NCBI GenBank assembly: GCA_014237405.1
Contig: JABZFO010000114.1
Coordinates: 1-42,220, forward strand
Direction: 5' to 3'
From: Desulfosarcina sp.
GTDB lineage: Bacteria > Desulfobacterota > Desulfobacteria > Desulfobacterales > Desulfosarcinaceae
DNA length: 42,220 nt
A model generated the notes under the pieces. The model was not told the origin of the DNA and made no database searches. It saw only the letters and a list, made by a program, of their open reading frames with translations. Shown piece by piece: positions 25,342-34,269 of this stretch. The translations under genes were made by a program, and so were the position numbers. Position 1 is the first letter of the stretch; each line of letters starts with the position of its first letter.

Positions 25342-26148
25342 TCAGGCAAAGCTTCTCACCAACGATCCGACGATCAGGTGCCAGCCGTCGGCAAGCACAA
25401 AAATCATCAGTTTGAAGGGCAGGGAAACCATAATGGGCGGCAACATCATCATTCCCATGGACAAAAGGACGCTGGCCACCACCATGTCGATGATTAAAAA
25501 CGGTACGTAAAGCATAAAGCCGATCTGAAAGGCAGTCTTCAATTCACTGATAATAAAGGAGGGGATCAGCACCATGGTGGGAACGTCGACGATATTGGCG
25601 GGGCGCTGCATCTTGGCTACCTTGACCAGCAGGGCCATATCCTTTTCCCTGGTCTGGGAGATCATGAAATTGCGGATGGGCCCCAACGCCTTGTCCAGAG
25701 CCTGCTTCTGATCGATCTCCTTGGCAATGAGCGGTTGCAGGGCATCCTGATTCACCTGCTGCCACACCGGGGCCATCACATAAAAGGTCAGGAAGAGCGA
25801 CAGGCCGATCACCACCTGGTTGGGCGGCAGCTGGTTGGTTCCCATGGCCTGTCGAAGCAGCGAGAAAACAATGGCGATGCGGGTAAAGGACGTGAGCATG
25901 ATCAGAATCGACGGCGCCAGGGAGAGCACCGTCATGAGAAGGAACAGCTGCATGACCACGGCCACTTTACCCTGATCTGCCTCTTGATCCAGGCCGATGC
26001 TGATCAGTGGCGCAGGTGTCTGCCCCCAGGCACTGCCGGCCAGCATGGCAAAACCAATCAGTATGACCGCCAACAAGCCAAGCCGTATCGCAGCCTTTTC
26101 TCTGAGGTCACGTCTTTTTGCCTGCCATGGGTTGTGCGTGACTCTCAC
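25342..26148 (-). CDS. fliP: Flagellar export gate protein FliP
   Basis: 268 aa. The N-terminus has basic residues followed by a signal-type helix (about 22-43). Family motifs are LSLAPSILIMLTSFTRIAIV, LLRQAMGTNQLPPNQVVIGL and the C-terminal FLIIDMVVASVLLSMGMMML with LPFKLMIFVLADGW. It is complete. The start codon is GTG overlapping the fliO stop by four bases (GTGA), so translation depends on fliO being read to its end; the apparent fliO frameshift would matter here. Confidence 0.96.
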   Translation of the reverse strand: MRVTHNPWQAKRRDLREKAAIRLGLLAVILIGFAMLAGSAWGQTPAPLISIGLDQEADQGKVAVVMQLFLLMTVLSLAPSILIMLTSFTRIAIVFSLLRQAMGTNQLPPNQVVIGLSLFLTFYVMAPVWQQVNQDALQPLIAKEIDQKQALDKALGPIRNFMISQTREKDMALLVKVAKMQRPANIVDVPTMVLIPSFIISELKTAFQIGFMLYVPFLIIDMVVASVLLSMGMMMLPPIMVSLPFKLMIFVLADGWHLIVGSLVRSFA

Positions 26149-26415
26149 CGGTCTTCCTTTCCCTTGAACCCGCTGCCTATTTTTTTCAATCGATCGGTAA
26201 AAATCGGCCCGAAGGATTTCGATTCACCGACCGGCATCTGCTGCTGGACGATTTCGTCATCAAGGGTATCCAGCAGGTTGATGCGGTCACCGGAGATTCC
26301 CAGCACCAACACCTTTCCCGGTACGCGAACCAGGGAAATGGTCTTTTTAACGCCCAGGTAGTGGCTTTCCAGCACCTGTATCTGTTTTCCACCGCTTCAA
26401 CCCGGCAGTGATCAT
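26145..26415 (-). pseudogene. fliO: FliO export assembly protein, transmembrane part missing
   Basis: The 3' part encodes the FliO cytoplasmic domain: IQVLESHYLGVKKTISLVRV and GKVLVLGISGDRINLLDTL. FliO normally begins with an N-terminal transmembrane helix, and none is present in this frame. An ATG at 26415, 12 bases after the fliN stop, opens MITAGLKRW in a different frame. The two fit together if about 30-60 residues and the phase were lost near 26388-26403. FliO helps FliP assembly and stability. A 76-aa product from the in-frame GTG at 26375 is possible, but it would not be membrane-anchored. Confidence 0.65.
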
Positions 26416-26429
26416 GTCAGGCGCCCCGT

Positions 26430-26816
26430 TCATCCCAGTTTCTCCACCCGTTCGACGGGGCTGATCACTTCGGTGAGGCGGATGCCGTACTTTTTATTCA
26501 CCACCACTACGTCACCCTTGGCAATCAACCGGTTGTTGGCCAGAATTTCAAGTGTGTCGCCGGCCTCTTTGGGCAGTTCGATGACAGCCCCCTGGCCCAG
26601 TTTGAGCAGATCATTGATCAACATTTTCGTCCGCCCCAGTTCGATAGTGATTTCCAGGGGGATATCCAGCAGCAGGTCCAGATTTTCACTGCCACCAGCA
26701 GGTCCGTTGGCACCGATGTTGGAAATTTCAAATGATCCGATCGTTCCAGATGGCGGTCCCGCTGGTTTTCCGCCGGTGACAGGACCGGATGTTGCGTGAT
26801 TCTTCTTTTCTGCCAT
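26430..26816 (-). CDS. fliN: Flagellar motor switch protein FliN
   Basis: 128 aa. A variable Gly/Pro-rich N-terminus (1-40) precedes the SpoA domain (about 45-125): NLDLLLDIPLEITIELGRTK, GQGAVIELPKEAGDTLEILA and NNRLIAKGDVVVVNKKYGIR followed by LTEVIS. It is a C-ring base component with FliM. It appears intact and lies 3 bases after the fliM stop. Confidence 0.96.
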   Translation of the reverse strand: MAEKKNHATSGPVTGGKPAGPPSGTIGSFEISNIGANGPAGGSENLDLLLDIPLEITIELGRTKMLINDLLKLGQGAVIELPKEAGDTLEILANNRLIAKGDVVVVNKKYGIRLTEVISPVERVEKLG

Positions 26817-26819
26817 CGA

Positions 26820-27803
26820 TTATCCCTTTCCTCGGTCCTGATCGATCACTTCAGTGATCTGAACGGCCTTGCTTCCCTTAACGACACCGGGCATCCCCAG
26901 GTATTTGGGAACGCGTTCAATGTTCACGATCACGTTGTTCTGAGGACCGGTGTTTAATCGGAGAGTGTCATCCGCCTCGAAATTTAAAATTTCCCGCACC
27001 GAATAGACGGTTCTTCCCAATTCCGCGACGACATTTACCTCTGTGCGTCCCAGTAGCTTGCGTATTTCATCACCAAATGAACTGGCCCGGTCTTTTCCCC
27101 GAAGGTAGCTGGAACTCAGCTGATCCTTGATGGGTTCGAGCATGAGATACGGCAGGCACAGGTGAATGTTGCCGGAAAACGACTCCGTACCGATGGAAAA
27201 TACAACGATGATCAGTTGATCGCTGGGATTGACCAGATAAACAAACTCGGGCTTGGTTTCAATTTTTCGCAACGCCAGACGGAGGCGATAAGCCGCTTCC
27301 CAGGCGGTTTCCAGATCTTTTAATACGGCCATGGCCATTCGCTGGAGCATCCGCCGCTCGATCATGGTGAATTCACGGATTTTTTCCATTGGCTTTCCCT
27401 CACCACCGAACATGCAGTCAATCAAGGAGAAAACCAGGTTGGGCTCAAATGCCATGAGCGCAGACCCGATCAGCGGTTCCATGCTGAAAATGATAAACCC
27501 AGTGGGGTTGGAAAAAGCTTTGATGAACTCCTCAAATTTGACGGTTTCCCGTGAGATGGCCTTAACCGATATAGTCCGTTGAAACAGGCCGGACAGGGAT
27601 CCCTGGAACAGATTGACAAACTTGTCGTACACCTCTTCCAGCGCATCGAACTGGCCGCGCTGCATGATATTCTGGGTAGTCAGGTCATATGGGCGGACTT
27701 CGGCCGCGACTTCCTGCTGCTCTTCGGCAACGTCGATCTCTCCGCTGTCCATTGCCGAAAGCAGCGCATCGATTTCCTCTTGTGACAGTATCTGGTCGGC
27801 CAT
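26820..27803 (-). CDS. fliM: Flagellar motor switch protein FliM
   Basis: 327 aa. The N-terminal CheY-binding peptide is ILSQEEIDALLSAMDSGEID. The middle domain has EFIKAFSNPTGFIIFSMEPL, CMFGGEGKPMEKIREFTMIE and RRMLQRMAMAVLKDLE. The C-terminal SpoA domain has LLGRTEVNVVAELGRTVYSV, LNFEADDTLRLNTGP and VPKYLGMPGVVKGSKAVQI. It links CheY-P to rotation switching, although no che genes are in the window. Confidence 0.97.
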   Translation of the reverse strand: MADQILSQEEIDALLSAMDSGEIDVAEEQQEVAAEVRPYDLTTQNIMQRGQFDALEEVYDKFVNLFQGSLSGLFQRTISVKAISRETVKFEEFIKAFSNPTGFIIFSMEPLIGSALMAFEPNLVFSLIDCMFGGEGKPMEKIREFTMIERRMLQRMAMAVLKDLETAWEAAYRLRLALRKIETKPEFVYLVNPSDQLIIVVFSIGTESFSGNIHLCLPYLMLEPIKDQLSSSYLRGKDRASSFGDEIRKLLGRTEVNVVAELGRTVYSVREILNFEADDTLRLNTGPQNNVIVNIERVPKYLGMPGVVKGSKAVQITEVIDQDRGKG

Positions 27804-27812
27804 GGTCGATGC

Positions 27813-28271
27813 CTATTGTACGACAAATTCAGTAAAAAAGATGTTGTTCACACGTCCCGTGGTCATCAGGCGGTTGATTTTCTCCATCACTTGGGTTCGC
27901 AAGGCGATTTTCCCGTCGGTGGTGCTGACATCATCATAATTCTTGGTGGGCAGGATCATCAGAATCGCATCCCGAACCTGGGGCAGTCGGCTTTCGATGG
28001 TGGCCACGGCATCCGGATCGCTGAGTTCAAGCGCCATGGTCACCCGAAGATACCGTTTCCCCCCGTCATCCGCCAGGTTCACAATCATGGTATCCAGAGA
28101 ATACAAGGGGCCGATTACACTCTCCTCTTCTTCAACAGCCATCTCTGCAACCTTCGACGGGTCCTGGGGCATCTGAGAAATCTTGTTCCAAAGGATGAAA
28201 AAGCCTGCGCCCACCATCCCCATAAACAGGACAGCAACCGAAATGATAATGATCAATACTGTTTTCGACAT
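27813..28271 (-). CDS. fliL: Flagellar basal body-associated protein FliL
   Basis: 152 aa. One N-terminal membrane helix (about 4-28, VLIIIISVAVLFMGMVGAGF) precedes a periplasmic stomatin-like domain: YSLDTMIVNLADDGGKRYLR, VTMALELSDPDAVATIESRL, VRDAILMILPTKNYDDVSTT and NNIFFTEFVVQ at the end. It rings the stator. It is the first gene after the sigma54 promoter at 28343; GGAGG lies 7 bases before the ATG. Confidence 0.96.
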   Translation of the reverse strand: MSKTVLIIIISVAVLFMGMVGAGFFILWNKISQMPQDPSKVAEMAVEEEESVIGPLYSLDTMIVNLADDGGKRYLRVTMALELSDPDAVATIESRLPQVRDAILMILPTKNYDDVSTTDGKIALRTQVMEKINRLMTTGRVNNIFFTEFVVQ

Positions 28272-28342
28272 TCGTCACCCTCCGCCGAACGGTTTTATCA
28301 ATCCAGAGAATACACAATGAACAGTTGACTACGGCTTTAAGA

Positions 28343-28358
28343 AGCATGTTGCATGCCA
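28343..28358 (-). promoter_or_regulatory. Sigma54 promoter for fliL-M-N-O-P-Q-R-flhB
   Basis: The minus strand reads TGGCATGCAACATGCT, with -24 TGGCA and -12 TGCT at the correct spacing. The predicted start is near 28331, about 60 bases before fliL. It lies in a 391-base gene-free stretch (28272-28662) that otherwise holds an AG-rich region with no convincing ORF and the hairpin at 28601. Confidence 0.8.
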
Positions 28359-28600
28359 TCCCATTTCAGATCCTTATGGAATGAGCGGTGTGAATTAAAT
28401 CCGCGCCAATAGTATAAAAGCGCCTGCTATATTGGTCTGTACAACAAAGAATGAAGAAGAGAGGGGATTAAAAAAGATCAAAAACGTTGGGTATAGTGTC
28501 AATAATCGCAGAGAAGAGTCAAGGCGTTGACAGAAGACAGTCGCCGGCAGGAGAGCGAGAACTAAGGGTCGCGGTAAAAAATAAAGAAGAAAGGCTGAGT

Positions 28601-28640
28601 GGCTGTGGACAGCTGCCCAAAGCATACCCTGTCCACAGCC
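28601..28640 (-). terminator. Hairpin after flgE, likely terminator
   Basis: GGCTGTGGACAG (28601-28612) and CTGTCCACAGCC (28629-28640) pair perfectly over 12 bases around a 16-base loop. On the minus strand it lies 22 bases past the flgE stop and is followed, after about 8 bases, by a pyrimidine/T-rich stretch. The U-tract is not immediate, so it may be an imperfect terminator or an RNA-stabilising 3' hairpin of the fliJ-fliK-flgD-flgE transcript. Confidence 0.65.
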
Positions 28641-28662
28641 ACCTGGGGAATGATCGTGTCGC

Positions 28663-29895
28663 TTACCGTTTGATATTCAACAATTCAGCAAGAATCTCAT
28701 CACTGGTGGTAATGACTTTGGAATTGGCCTGAAACGCCCGTTGGGTGGTAATCATCTCAACGAACTCGGTCCCCAGATCCACGTTGGACATCTCAAGGGT
28801 GCTAGGTGCAATGGATCCAAAACTGGCCGAATTGGGCGGTCCCAGCAACGGCTGTCCGGAAGCAAGAGACTCAGCATACAGGTTACTGCCCTGTTTAGCC
28901 AAACCCGAATAGCTGGGGAAATCCGCAAGCGCGAGTTGTGCAAAGGGAATCATGGAGCCGTTGGAATAGATGCCGGTAAAATAGCCGTCTTCATTGACAG
29001 ACACGGATTGAAGGTTTCCAGAAGGATACCCGTCCTGACTCTGGGCGGTCTTGCTGGATTCGGAGCTGTACCCGGTAATACTGCCGTCGGAGGCACCGGC
29101 ACCATCGAGATAGTTCCAGGTTATGGCCATAGGCGAGGTTGCCGGGCCGATATTATCTAATTGGATTGTCGGATTCGCATTGGGGGGCACAGAACTGGCA
29201 GGATCTAGATTGCCGGCCACATCAAAGGCAATAGACCCGGTCGAAGCACTGGACGCAGCCGGGTTATCGTGATTCACGCTCACCGTCCAGTCCCAGCTGG
29301 CGGCCGTTCGCGTTAATTCGATGTCGAGAATCGCTTCCGACCCCAGTGAATCATAGGTAGTGATGGAACTTGTAAACGTATCCCCGACAGCAGAACCACT
29401 GTCCAGATTCATACCGAAAGAGATATTTTGCGTGGGATTGGGGGCACTGGTGCCGTTGGGCAGTACAATATCACCAATACCACCGACGGCACCGGTGGTG
29501 GGATCGATATTGTACCCCTGAACCACAAATCCGTCCGGTGTCATCAGATTTCCATCCTTGTCCCAGTCGAAGTTCCCTGCACGCGTGTAATAAGAGATGC
29601 CGTCATTGGGATCACTCACCATAAACAATCCGGTGCCGTTAATGGAAAGATCCGTTGCGCTATTGGTGTTTTCCAGAGATCCGGCCTCCCACTGGGGATT
29701 CACCCCGTTTAGCATCACACCGCGCCCGATCTGCACGCTGGTCTGGCTTAATGATGCACTGAAAATATTGGCAAATGAAACCCGTGAGGATTTGAATCCG
29801 GTGGTGTCCACATTGGCGATGTTGTCACCAATAACCGCCATGGCGCTAGTATTTGCCTTCAATCCTGAAATGCCTGAATACAGTGAACCGATCAT
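28663..29895 (-). CDS. flgE: Flagellar hook protein FlgE
   Basis: 410 aa. The N-terminus is MIGSLYSGISGLKANTSAMA, then GDNIANVDTTGFKSSRVSFA. The FlgE core has GNFDWDKDGNLMTPDGFVVQ and ITTYDSLGSEAILDIELTRT. The C-terminus is SNVDLGTEFVEMITTQRAFQ with ANSKVITTSDEILAELLNIK. Length and pattern are normal for a hook protein. AAGGAGATTAACC before the ATG is a strong ribosome site. It is the last gene of the fliJ-fliK-flgD-flgE operon. Confidence 0.97.
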   Translation of the reverse strand: MIGSLYSGISGLKANTSAMAVIGDNIANVDTTGFKSSRVSFANIFSASLSQTSVQIGRGVMLNGVNPQWEAGSLENTNSATDLSINGTGLFMVSDPNDGISYYTRAGNFDWDKDGNLMTPDGFVVQGYNIDPTTGAVGGIGDIVLPNGTSAPNPTQNISFGMNLDSGSAVGDTFTSSITTYDSLGSEAILDIELTRTAASWDWTVSVNHDNPAASSASTGSIAFDVAGNLDPASSVPPNANPTIQLDNIGPATSPMAITWNYLDGAGASDGSITGYSSESSKTAQSQDGYPSGNLQSVSVNEDGYFTGIYSNGSMIPFAQLALADFPSYSGLAKQGSNLYAESLASGQPLLGPPNSASFGSIAPSTLEMSNVDLGTEFVEMITTQRAFQANSKVITTSDEILAELLNIKR

Positions 29896-29925
29896 GGTTA
29901 ATCTCCTTTTCTGACGGTTTTTATT

Positions 29926-30606
29926 TTAGCTATTTACTCCGTTCCCCGTTTCCTCGATGCGGATCACTGAGGAAATGGGAACTTCACAGTCATTAATCAA
30001 CAGTTTCGTGGCGCCGGTTTTATAATCAATGCCGGTGACGACACCGTTGGTGTAGCTGGTAGAACTGACTATAGAGCCGTCTGTATTCATCGCCATGACG
30101 GTAAAGCTATAGGTGCCATCGGCAACGGCCGTCCCGTTTGAATCCCGTCCATCCCACGCCACCTGCTGTTCACCCACTTGTCGGCCGCCAGCCTGGATAT
30201 CAGCCACGAACCCCCCGTAATTGTCGTAGATTTGGATATAAACACTGTCCGCGTCATTTGACAGATCAAATCGAATGGGATCCGGGTTTCCGCCGTTGAC
30301 ACCGAACATACTGCCGGTTGCGGTGACCGTTTTACCGATAAACCCGGTGGACTGAATATTGTTTAACGTGGATTGATAGACCTCAAATCCGTTCAATGTG
30401 GCATCGATGTTCTGAAGCTGCTCAAGGGAACTGAACTGGGCAAGCTGTGCCGTGAACTCGGTACTTTCCGCTGGACTCAGCGGGTCCTGATGCTGCAGTT
30501 GGGCCACCAGCAATGTCAGAAAATCGTCCTTCCCCAAAACGCCGTTATCCTGTGTTTTTGGGGTATTGGCTTGACTGTAAACATCGGATACACTCATGAC
30601 CGTCAT
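29926..30606 (-). CDS. flgD: Hook cap (hook assembly scaffold) protein FlgD
   Basis: 226 aa. The N-terminal conserved part is LGKDDFLTLLVAQLQHQDPL, then SPAESTEFTAQLAQFSSLEQ. The C-terminal FlgD tudor/Ig-like region has FVADIQAGGRQVGEQQVAWD and GRDSNGTAVADGTYSFTVMA. It caps the growing hook. The ATG at 30606 is preceded by GGAGGTGAAGGACC; a second ATG at 30597 is possible. Confidence 0.96.
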   Translation of the reverse strand: MTVMSVSDVYSQANTPKTQDNGVLGKDDFLTLLVAQLQHQDPLSPAESTEFTAQLAQFSSLEQLQNIDATLNGFEVYQSTLNNIQSTGFIGKTVTATGSMFGVNGGNPDPIRFDLSNDADSVYIQIYDNYGGFVADIQAGGRQVGEQQVAWDGRDSNGTAVADGTYSFTVMAMNTDGSIVSSTSYTNGVVTGIDYKTGATKLLINDCEVPISSVIRIEETGNGVNS

Positions 30607-30660
30607 GGTCCTTCACCTCCGGGAATAATATGGTAATCGTGATGGATACCCGCTCTTGAA

Positions 30661-32250
30661 TCAGGCGAAATAATTGACACCATCACGCTTGGGTTGATCA
30701 TCGTTGGATTCATTGCCGCCATCCCGATTCAACGTTTCCGGGTTCTGTTCATGCGGTTGTCGCCGACCGTTCTGAAATGAATTATTCTTGAACATCTGGG
30801 CGAATGGTTCGCGGCTGTGCTGTTGATCCGCATCCGGGTTGACCATGACTTCGAATTTGTCGATGGTCAGCCCCTGGTTCTGCAGTTCAGCTTTCAAGTG
30901 GTGCAGATGGGTTTCAATGATATCCTTAACCACCGGCTGATCCGTTACGATACGAACCATTAACTGTTCCTTGTCCGTAGCGATGTTCATCTGCACGTTG
31001 CCGAGGAATTCAGGCTTCAGGCGGATCCGGATCTCGGTACGGCCATGGATGGAACGTATGGCGGCTTTGTCTACGATTTGATCCATCACCGTGGTCTGGA
31101 ACGTTTTCGCCACCGATTCTTCCGTCCGCGTCGATGCCGCTGCCTGGCCGGCGGTTTGCTTATCTGCCGGTTTTGTCGATGGATCCAGTGCCACGGCCTT
31201 TGCGGTGTCCTGAAAAGATGGGAGTGTTTTGTTCAATTCAGGAACTGTGCTTTTCGCTGAATCCGACGTCTGACCTTTTTGCAAATCGTTTTCATTGACA
31301 TCCGCCAACTTGATTCGCTGTGTTTGGCTGTGTTTGTCTTTGCCCTGGAAATTGGCCGTATCATCCCCTGACGAAGCTGTTTTTGTCGATAAACCCGCTG
31401 CCATGGCCTTTGCGGTGTCCTGGGAAGATAGATGTGATTTGGTCGGTTCAGGAACTGTGCTTTTCGCTGAATCCGACGTCTGACCTTTTTGCAAGTCGTT
31501 TTCATTGACGTCCGCCAGCTCGATTCGTCGTGTTTGAATCTGTTTTTCTTTGCCTTGGAAATTGGCCGTAGGGTCCCCTGATGAAGCCTTATTTTTATCA
31601 ACCAATGCCGTTGCAATGGATTCTGGAACCTTGGTTTGACCGGCAATGGGGTGTTGATGGGTGGGTGCGGGTTCGATCGTTCTCTTTTGAGTGTTCTCAT
31701 TGATATCCAGATTTAATGGATTCTCTTTTGACGGGTTCTCATCTCCCTGCCCCGTCTGAGGGTGGATACCTGAGACGTTCGTTTGAAGCGGTTGACCATT
31801 GGCTGAAGGTATGGCTTGTTCAACTGATGATGAATTTTCCTTTGGGGCAGTCATCTCTTGAAGGACGGGTAACGCTATCCCAGGTGAAACCGGGTTTTGC
31901 CCATTGTCGAGGCTTTCGGCATTCAGTGTTTTGGAAACATTCTGCACTACCGGTGCTTGATCCATTGCTTCGGCAATCATCGCTTGCAATTGTTCAAAGG
32001 CAGGCATATCAGATTCATGGCCGGTATTCTGAAGACCAAAGACGCTTTTGCCGTCAGTCTCCGCAGTGGCACTGCTATCCATCAGCTTTTGCACCCATTC
32101 CAGAAAAGAACCGGCGGTGCCATCGGACAGCGAAATTGCATCCCCAGTGTCAGGCAGCCCGTGCATACTGTTCCCATTGCCGATGGTTTTGCTCCCAAAC
32201 GCGGGTGCTGCGCCTGTAACTGCCTGCATGAAGCCGCTGAATGGTATCAT
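30661..32250 (-). CDS. fliK: Hook-length control protein FliK, with internal tandem duplication
   Basis: 529 aa. Typical FliK features are a long low-complexity Gln/Thr/Ser/Pro-rich N-terminal ruler (about 1-390) and a folded C-terminal Flg_hook domain with IRIRLKPEFLGNVQMNIATD, VVKDIIETHLHHLKAELQNQ and GLTIDKFEVMVN. The ruler contains two adjacent 70-residue copies (see repeat 31171-31590). In other bacteria FliK length sets hook length, so the duplication may lengthen the hook. The start overlaps the fliJ stop by 4 bases (ATGA). Confidence 0.9.
   Translation of the reverse strand: MIPFSGFMQAVTGAAPAFGSKTIGNGNSMHGLPDTGDAISLSDGTAGSFLEWVQKLMDSSATAETDGKSVFGLQNTGHESDMPAFEQLQAMIAEAMDQAPVVQNVSKTLNAESLDNGQNPVSPGIALPVLQEMTAPKENSSSVEQAIPSANGQPLQTNVSGIHPQTGQGDENPSKENPLNLDINENTQKRTIEPAPTHQHPIAGQTKVPESIATALVDKNKASSGDPTANFQGKEKQIQTRRIELADVNENDLQKGQTSDSAKSTVPEPTKSHLSSQDTAKAMAAGLSTKTASSGDDTANFQGKDKHSQTQRIKLADVNENDLQKGQTSDSAKSTVPELNKTLPSFQDTAKAVALDPSTKPADKQTAGQAAASTRTEESVAKTFQTTVMDQIVDKAAIRSIHGRTEIRIRLKPEFLGNVQMNIATDKEQLMVRIVTDQPVVKDIIETHLHHLKAELQNQGLTIDKFEVMVNPDADQQHSREPFAQMFKNNSFQNGRRQPHEQNPETLNRDGGNESNDDQPKRDGVNYFA
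31171..31590. repeat. 210-bp tandem duplication inside fliK
   Basis: Copies 31171-31380 and 31381-31590 align at an exact 210-base period (70 codons). For example CAGGAACTGTGCTTTTCGCT recurs at 31240 and 31450, and TTTGCGGTGTCCTG at 31199 and 31409. The encoded repeat includes LADVNENDLQKGQTSDSAKS. Substitutions between copies show the event is not brand new. A faint third remnant follows at 31591. Confidence 0.92.
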
Positions 32251-32708
32251 TCGCTGTCTCCACTTTGCTCAATGGTTTTCCTGGCAAACTGATTGACCGC
32301 GATCTCATCGATGAAGTTCATTTCCTTTTTCAGCATCACCTGATTGTACCGGTCGAGTCCCTGATCCTTGAGTCTTTCCAGGATCTGGCGTTTCTTCATG
32401 GCTTCGAGCAACTCATCCTCCTTTTCCGCCGCCTGTTCCTTAATTTCGATAACCACCGTCTGCTGGCTGGTAATGCGTTCAGAAAGCCGCTTGAGATAAG
32501 CGTGGTAGACCACCACCTGATCACTGGAGAGTCCATTTGCCTGTTTCTGTTTCAATGCTGCAAAGGTGTTCATCTCTTTCCCTGTCAGCGAATCCAGTTG
32601 TTGTTGAACCGCCGTTTCCTGTTGCCGGATCTCTGCGAGTTCCTTTTTCAGGTTGTCTTCGATAAACTGCCGATGATCGAGAACCGCTTGCAGTTTGAAA
32701 GTATACAT
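32247..32708 (-). CDS. fliJ: Flagellar export chaperone FliJ
   Basis: A 153-aa, almost wholly helical coiled-coil protein beginning MYTFKLQAVLDHRQFIEDNL. That start (F-x-L-Q-x-V-L-x-x-R) is the FliJ signature, followed by charged heptads with KRLSERITSQQTVVIEIKEQ and KRQILERLKDQGLDRYNQVM. It acts with FliH and FliI in export. It is the first gene of its operon and is separated from fliI by 321 bases with its own sigma54 promoter, rather than following fliI directly. Confidence 0.93.
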   Translation of the reverse strand: MYTFKLQAVLDHRQFIEDNLKKELAEIRQQETAVQQQLDSLTGKEMNTFAALKQKQANGLSSDQVVVYHAYLKRLSERITSQQTVVIEIKEQAAEKEDELLEAMKKRQILERLKDQGLDRYNQVMLKKEMNFIDEIAVNQFARKTIEQSGDSE

Positions 32709-32774
32709 CGTTACCCGGTTACCTGCTCTTGCATCTGTAATGATCGAACCGATATTTTTTTCTACTCATTTATT

Positions 32775-32790
32775 AGCAACCCACATGCCA
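32775..32790 (-). promoter_or_regulatory. Sigma54 promoter for fliJ-fliK-flgD-flgE
   Basis: The minus strand reads TGGCATGTGGGTTGCT, an excellent -24/-12 match. The predicted start is near 32763, 55 bases before the fliJ ATG. The remaining 32791-33029 region contains the palindrome GGTAATTACC and no gene that I can support. Confidence 0.87.
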
Positions 32791-33029
32791 ATTTTATGAT
32801 AAATCATATCTATCTGTTTTTATAATAATTTTATCGAATTTTCCGGTCTGTTCTTTTTCTCACTTCAAACATGCATCGGCAACAATTACCGCCGGTGGAG
32901 ATTTTTTCCCAGGCCCGGTAATTACCAATGGCCATGAAAACATGCGTGGTCGTCATCCGTTGCGTCTAGGGAAGTAGTGGGATTGGCGGGTCCAATTTTA
33001 CAGACAGAAAGGCATTAGGGCCGGGTCCC

Positions 33030-34259
33030 TTATCCCATCATGGACTTCAAGGCATCGATACTCTCCTCAAAGGTCGTCTCTTCGTTCATGCCCTGTCGAA
33101 GATAACGATTGATGGGATCGATCATCTGGATGGCGTCGTCGATTTTGGGATTGCTGCCGGCCGCATAGGCGCCGATATTAATGAGGTCTTCGGCCTTTCG
33201 GTATGTGGCCAAGACTTCCTTGATCCGGCCGACATGGTGTTTGTGGTCAAGGTCGGTGATATCTTCCATAACCCGGCTGACGCTTCTTAAAATATCAATG
33301 GCCGGATAGTGGTTCTGGTTGGCCAGGTCCCGGGTGAGCACGATGTGGCCGTCGAGAATGGAACGCGCCGCATCGGCGATGGGTTCGTTCATATCATCGC
33401 CCTCCACCAAGACCGTGTAGAGTCCGGTAATCGTTCCTCGGTGTGACGAAGTGCCTGCCCGCTCCAGCAGTTTGGGCAACAGTGAAAACACCGAGGGGGT
33501 ATATCCCTTGGTGGTTGGGGGTTCACCCAAAGACAGGCCGATTTCCCGTTGGGCCATGGCCAGTCGGGTAATCGAATCCATCATCAGGTTGACATGATTG
33601 CCCTGGTCCCTGAAGTACTCGGCAATGGCGGTGGCAATGAATCCCCCGCGCAATCGTACCAGCGGCAGATGGTCGGACGTGGCAACGACGACGACGGATT
33701 TTTTCAGTCCCGCTTCACCCAGATCCTTCTGGATAAATTCGTTGAGTTCCCTGCCCCGTTCGCCAATCAGTGCTATAACATTCACATCGGCGGAAGTGCG
33801 CCGGGCGATCATGCCCAGCAGGACGCTTTTGCCCACTCCGGAGCCGGAAAAAATCCCCATCCGCTGGCCGCAACCCACTGTCAGCAGGCCATTGATGGCG
33901 CGGATGCCCAGATCCAGTGGCTGCTGAATGCGGTTTCTCAGCAGGGGATTCACAGGGTTGGCGTAAATGGGGTACTCATCGTCAATATCAACCGGCCCTT
34001 TACCGTCAATGGGGTTGCCCAACCCGTCGATCACCCTGCCGAGCAGTGCCCTTCCAACACCCACATGCGCCTTCTCTTTACGCGCCACCACCTTGCATCC
34101 GGGTCCAAGGCGTCGAATATCTTCCAGTGGCATCAGCAACACCGAGTCTTCTTTAAATCCTAAGACTTCAGCACTGACCGTGCCGCGCCCGTTGGCCCGG
34201 ATGGGAATCTCGGCATTCACAAGGTCATGGTATTTGTCGATGGAAAATGGCAGAAACAT
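33030..34259 (-). CDS. fliI: Flagellum-specific ATPase FliI, N-terminal barrel apparently shortened
   Basis: The export ATPase. The catalytic core is complete: GCGQRMGIFSGSGVGKSVLL (Walker A), VIALIGERGRELNEFIQ, NLMMDSITRLAMAQREIGL and the C-terminal helical domain. The N-terminal beta-barrel runs AEIPIRANG directly into RGTVSAEVLGFKEDSVLLMP. FliI proteins normally have about 25-30 residues there (GLVLEA, GLVIEG-type strands and a GA-x-C segment). The 409-aa length against the usual 435-450 agrees with an in-frame loss near 34184-34192. The start is taken at the ATG at 34259, just past the fliH stop; a TTG at 34283 is the alternative. Confidence 0.88.
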   Translation of the reverse strand: MFLPFSIDKYHDLVNAEIPIRANGRGTVSAEVLGFKEDSVLLMPLEDIRRLGPGCKVVARKEKAHVGVGRALLGRVIDGLGNPIDGKGPVDIDDEYPIYANPVNPLLRNRIQQPLDLGIRAINGLLTVGCGQRMGIFSGSGVGKSVLLGMIARRTSADVNVIALIGERGRELNEFIQKDLGEAGLKKSVVVVATSDHLPLVRLRGGFIATAIAEYFRDQGNHVNLMMDSITRLAMAQREIGLSLGEPPTTKGYTPSVFSLLPKLLERAGTSSHRGTITGLYTVLVEGDDMNEPIADAARSILDGHIVLTRDLANQNHYPAIDILRSVSRVMEDITDLDHKHHVGRIKEVLATYRKAEDLINIGAYAAGSNPKIDDAIQMIDPINRYLRQGMNEETTFEESIDALKSMMG

Positions 34260-34269
34260 GGAGACAGGC

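Noticed and set aside
28395..28625. Minus-strand ORF of 76 codons between flgE and fliL, considered as FlbD
   Set aside because: It lacks FlbD motifs, overlaps the post-flgE hairpin, and its Leu/Phe-rich translation comes from pyrimidine-rich DNA.
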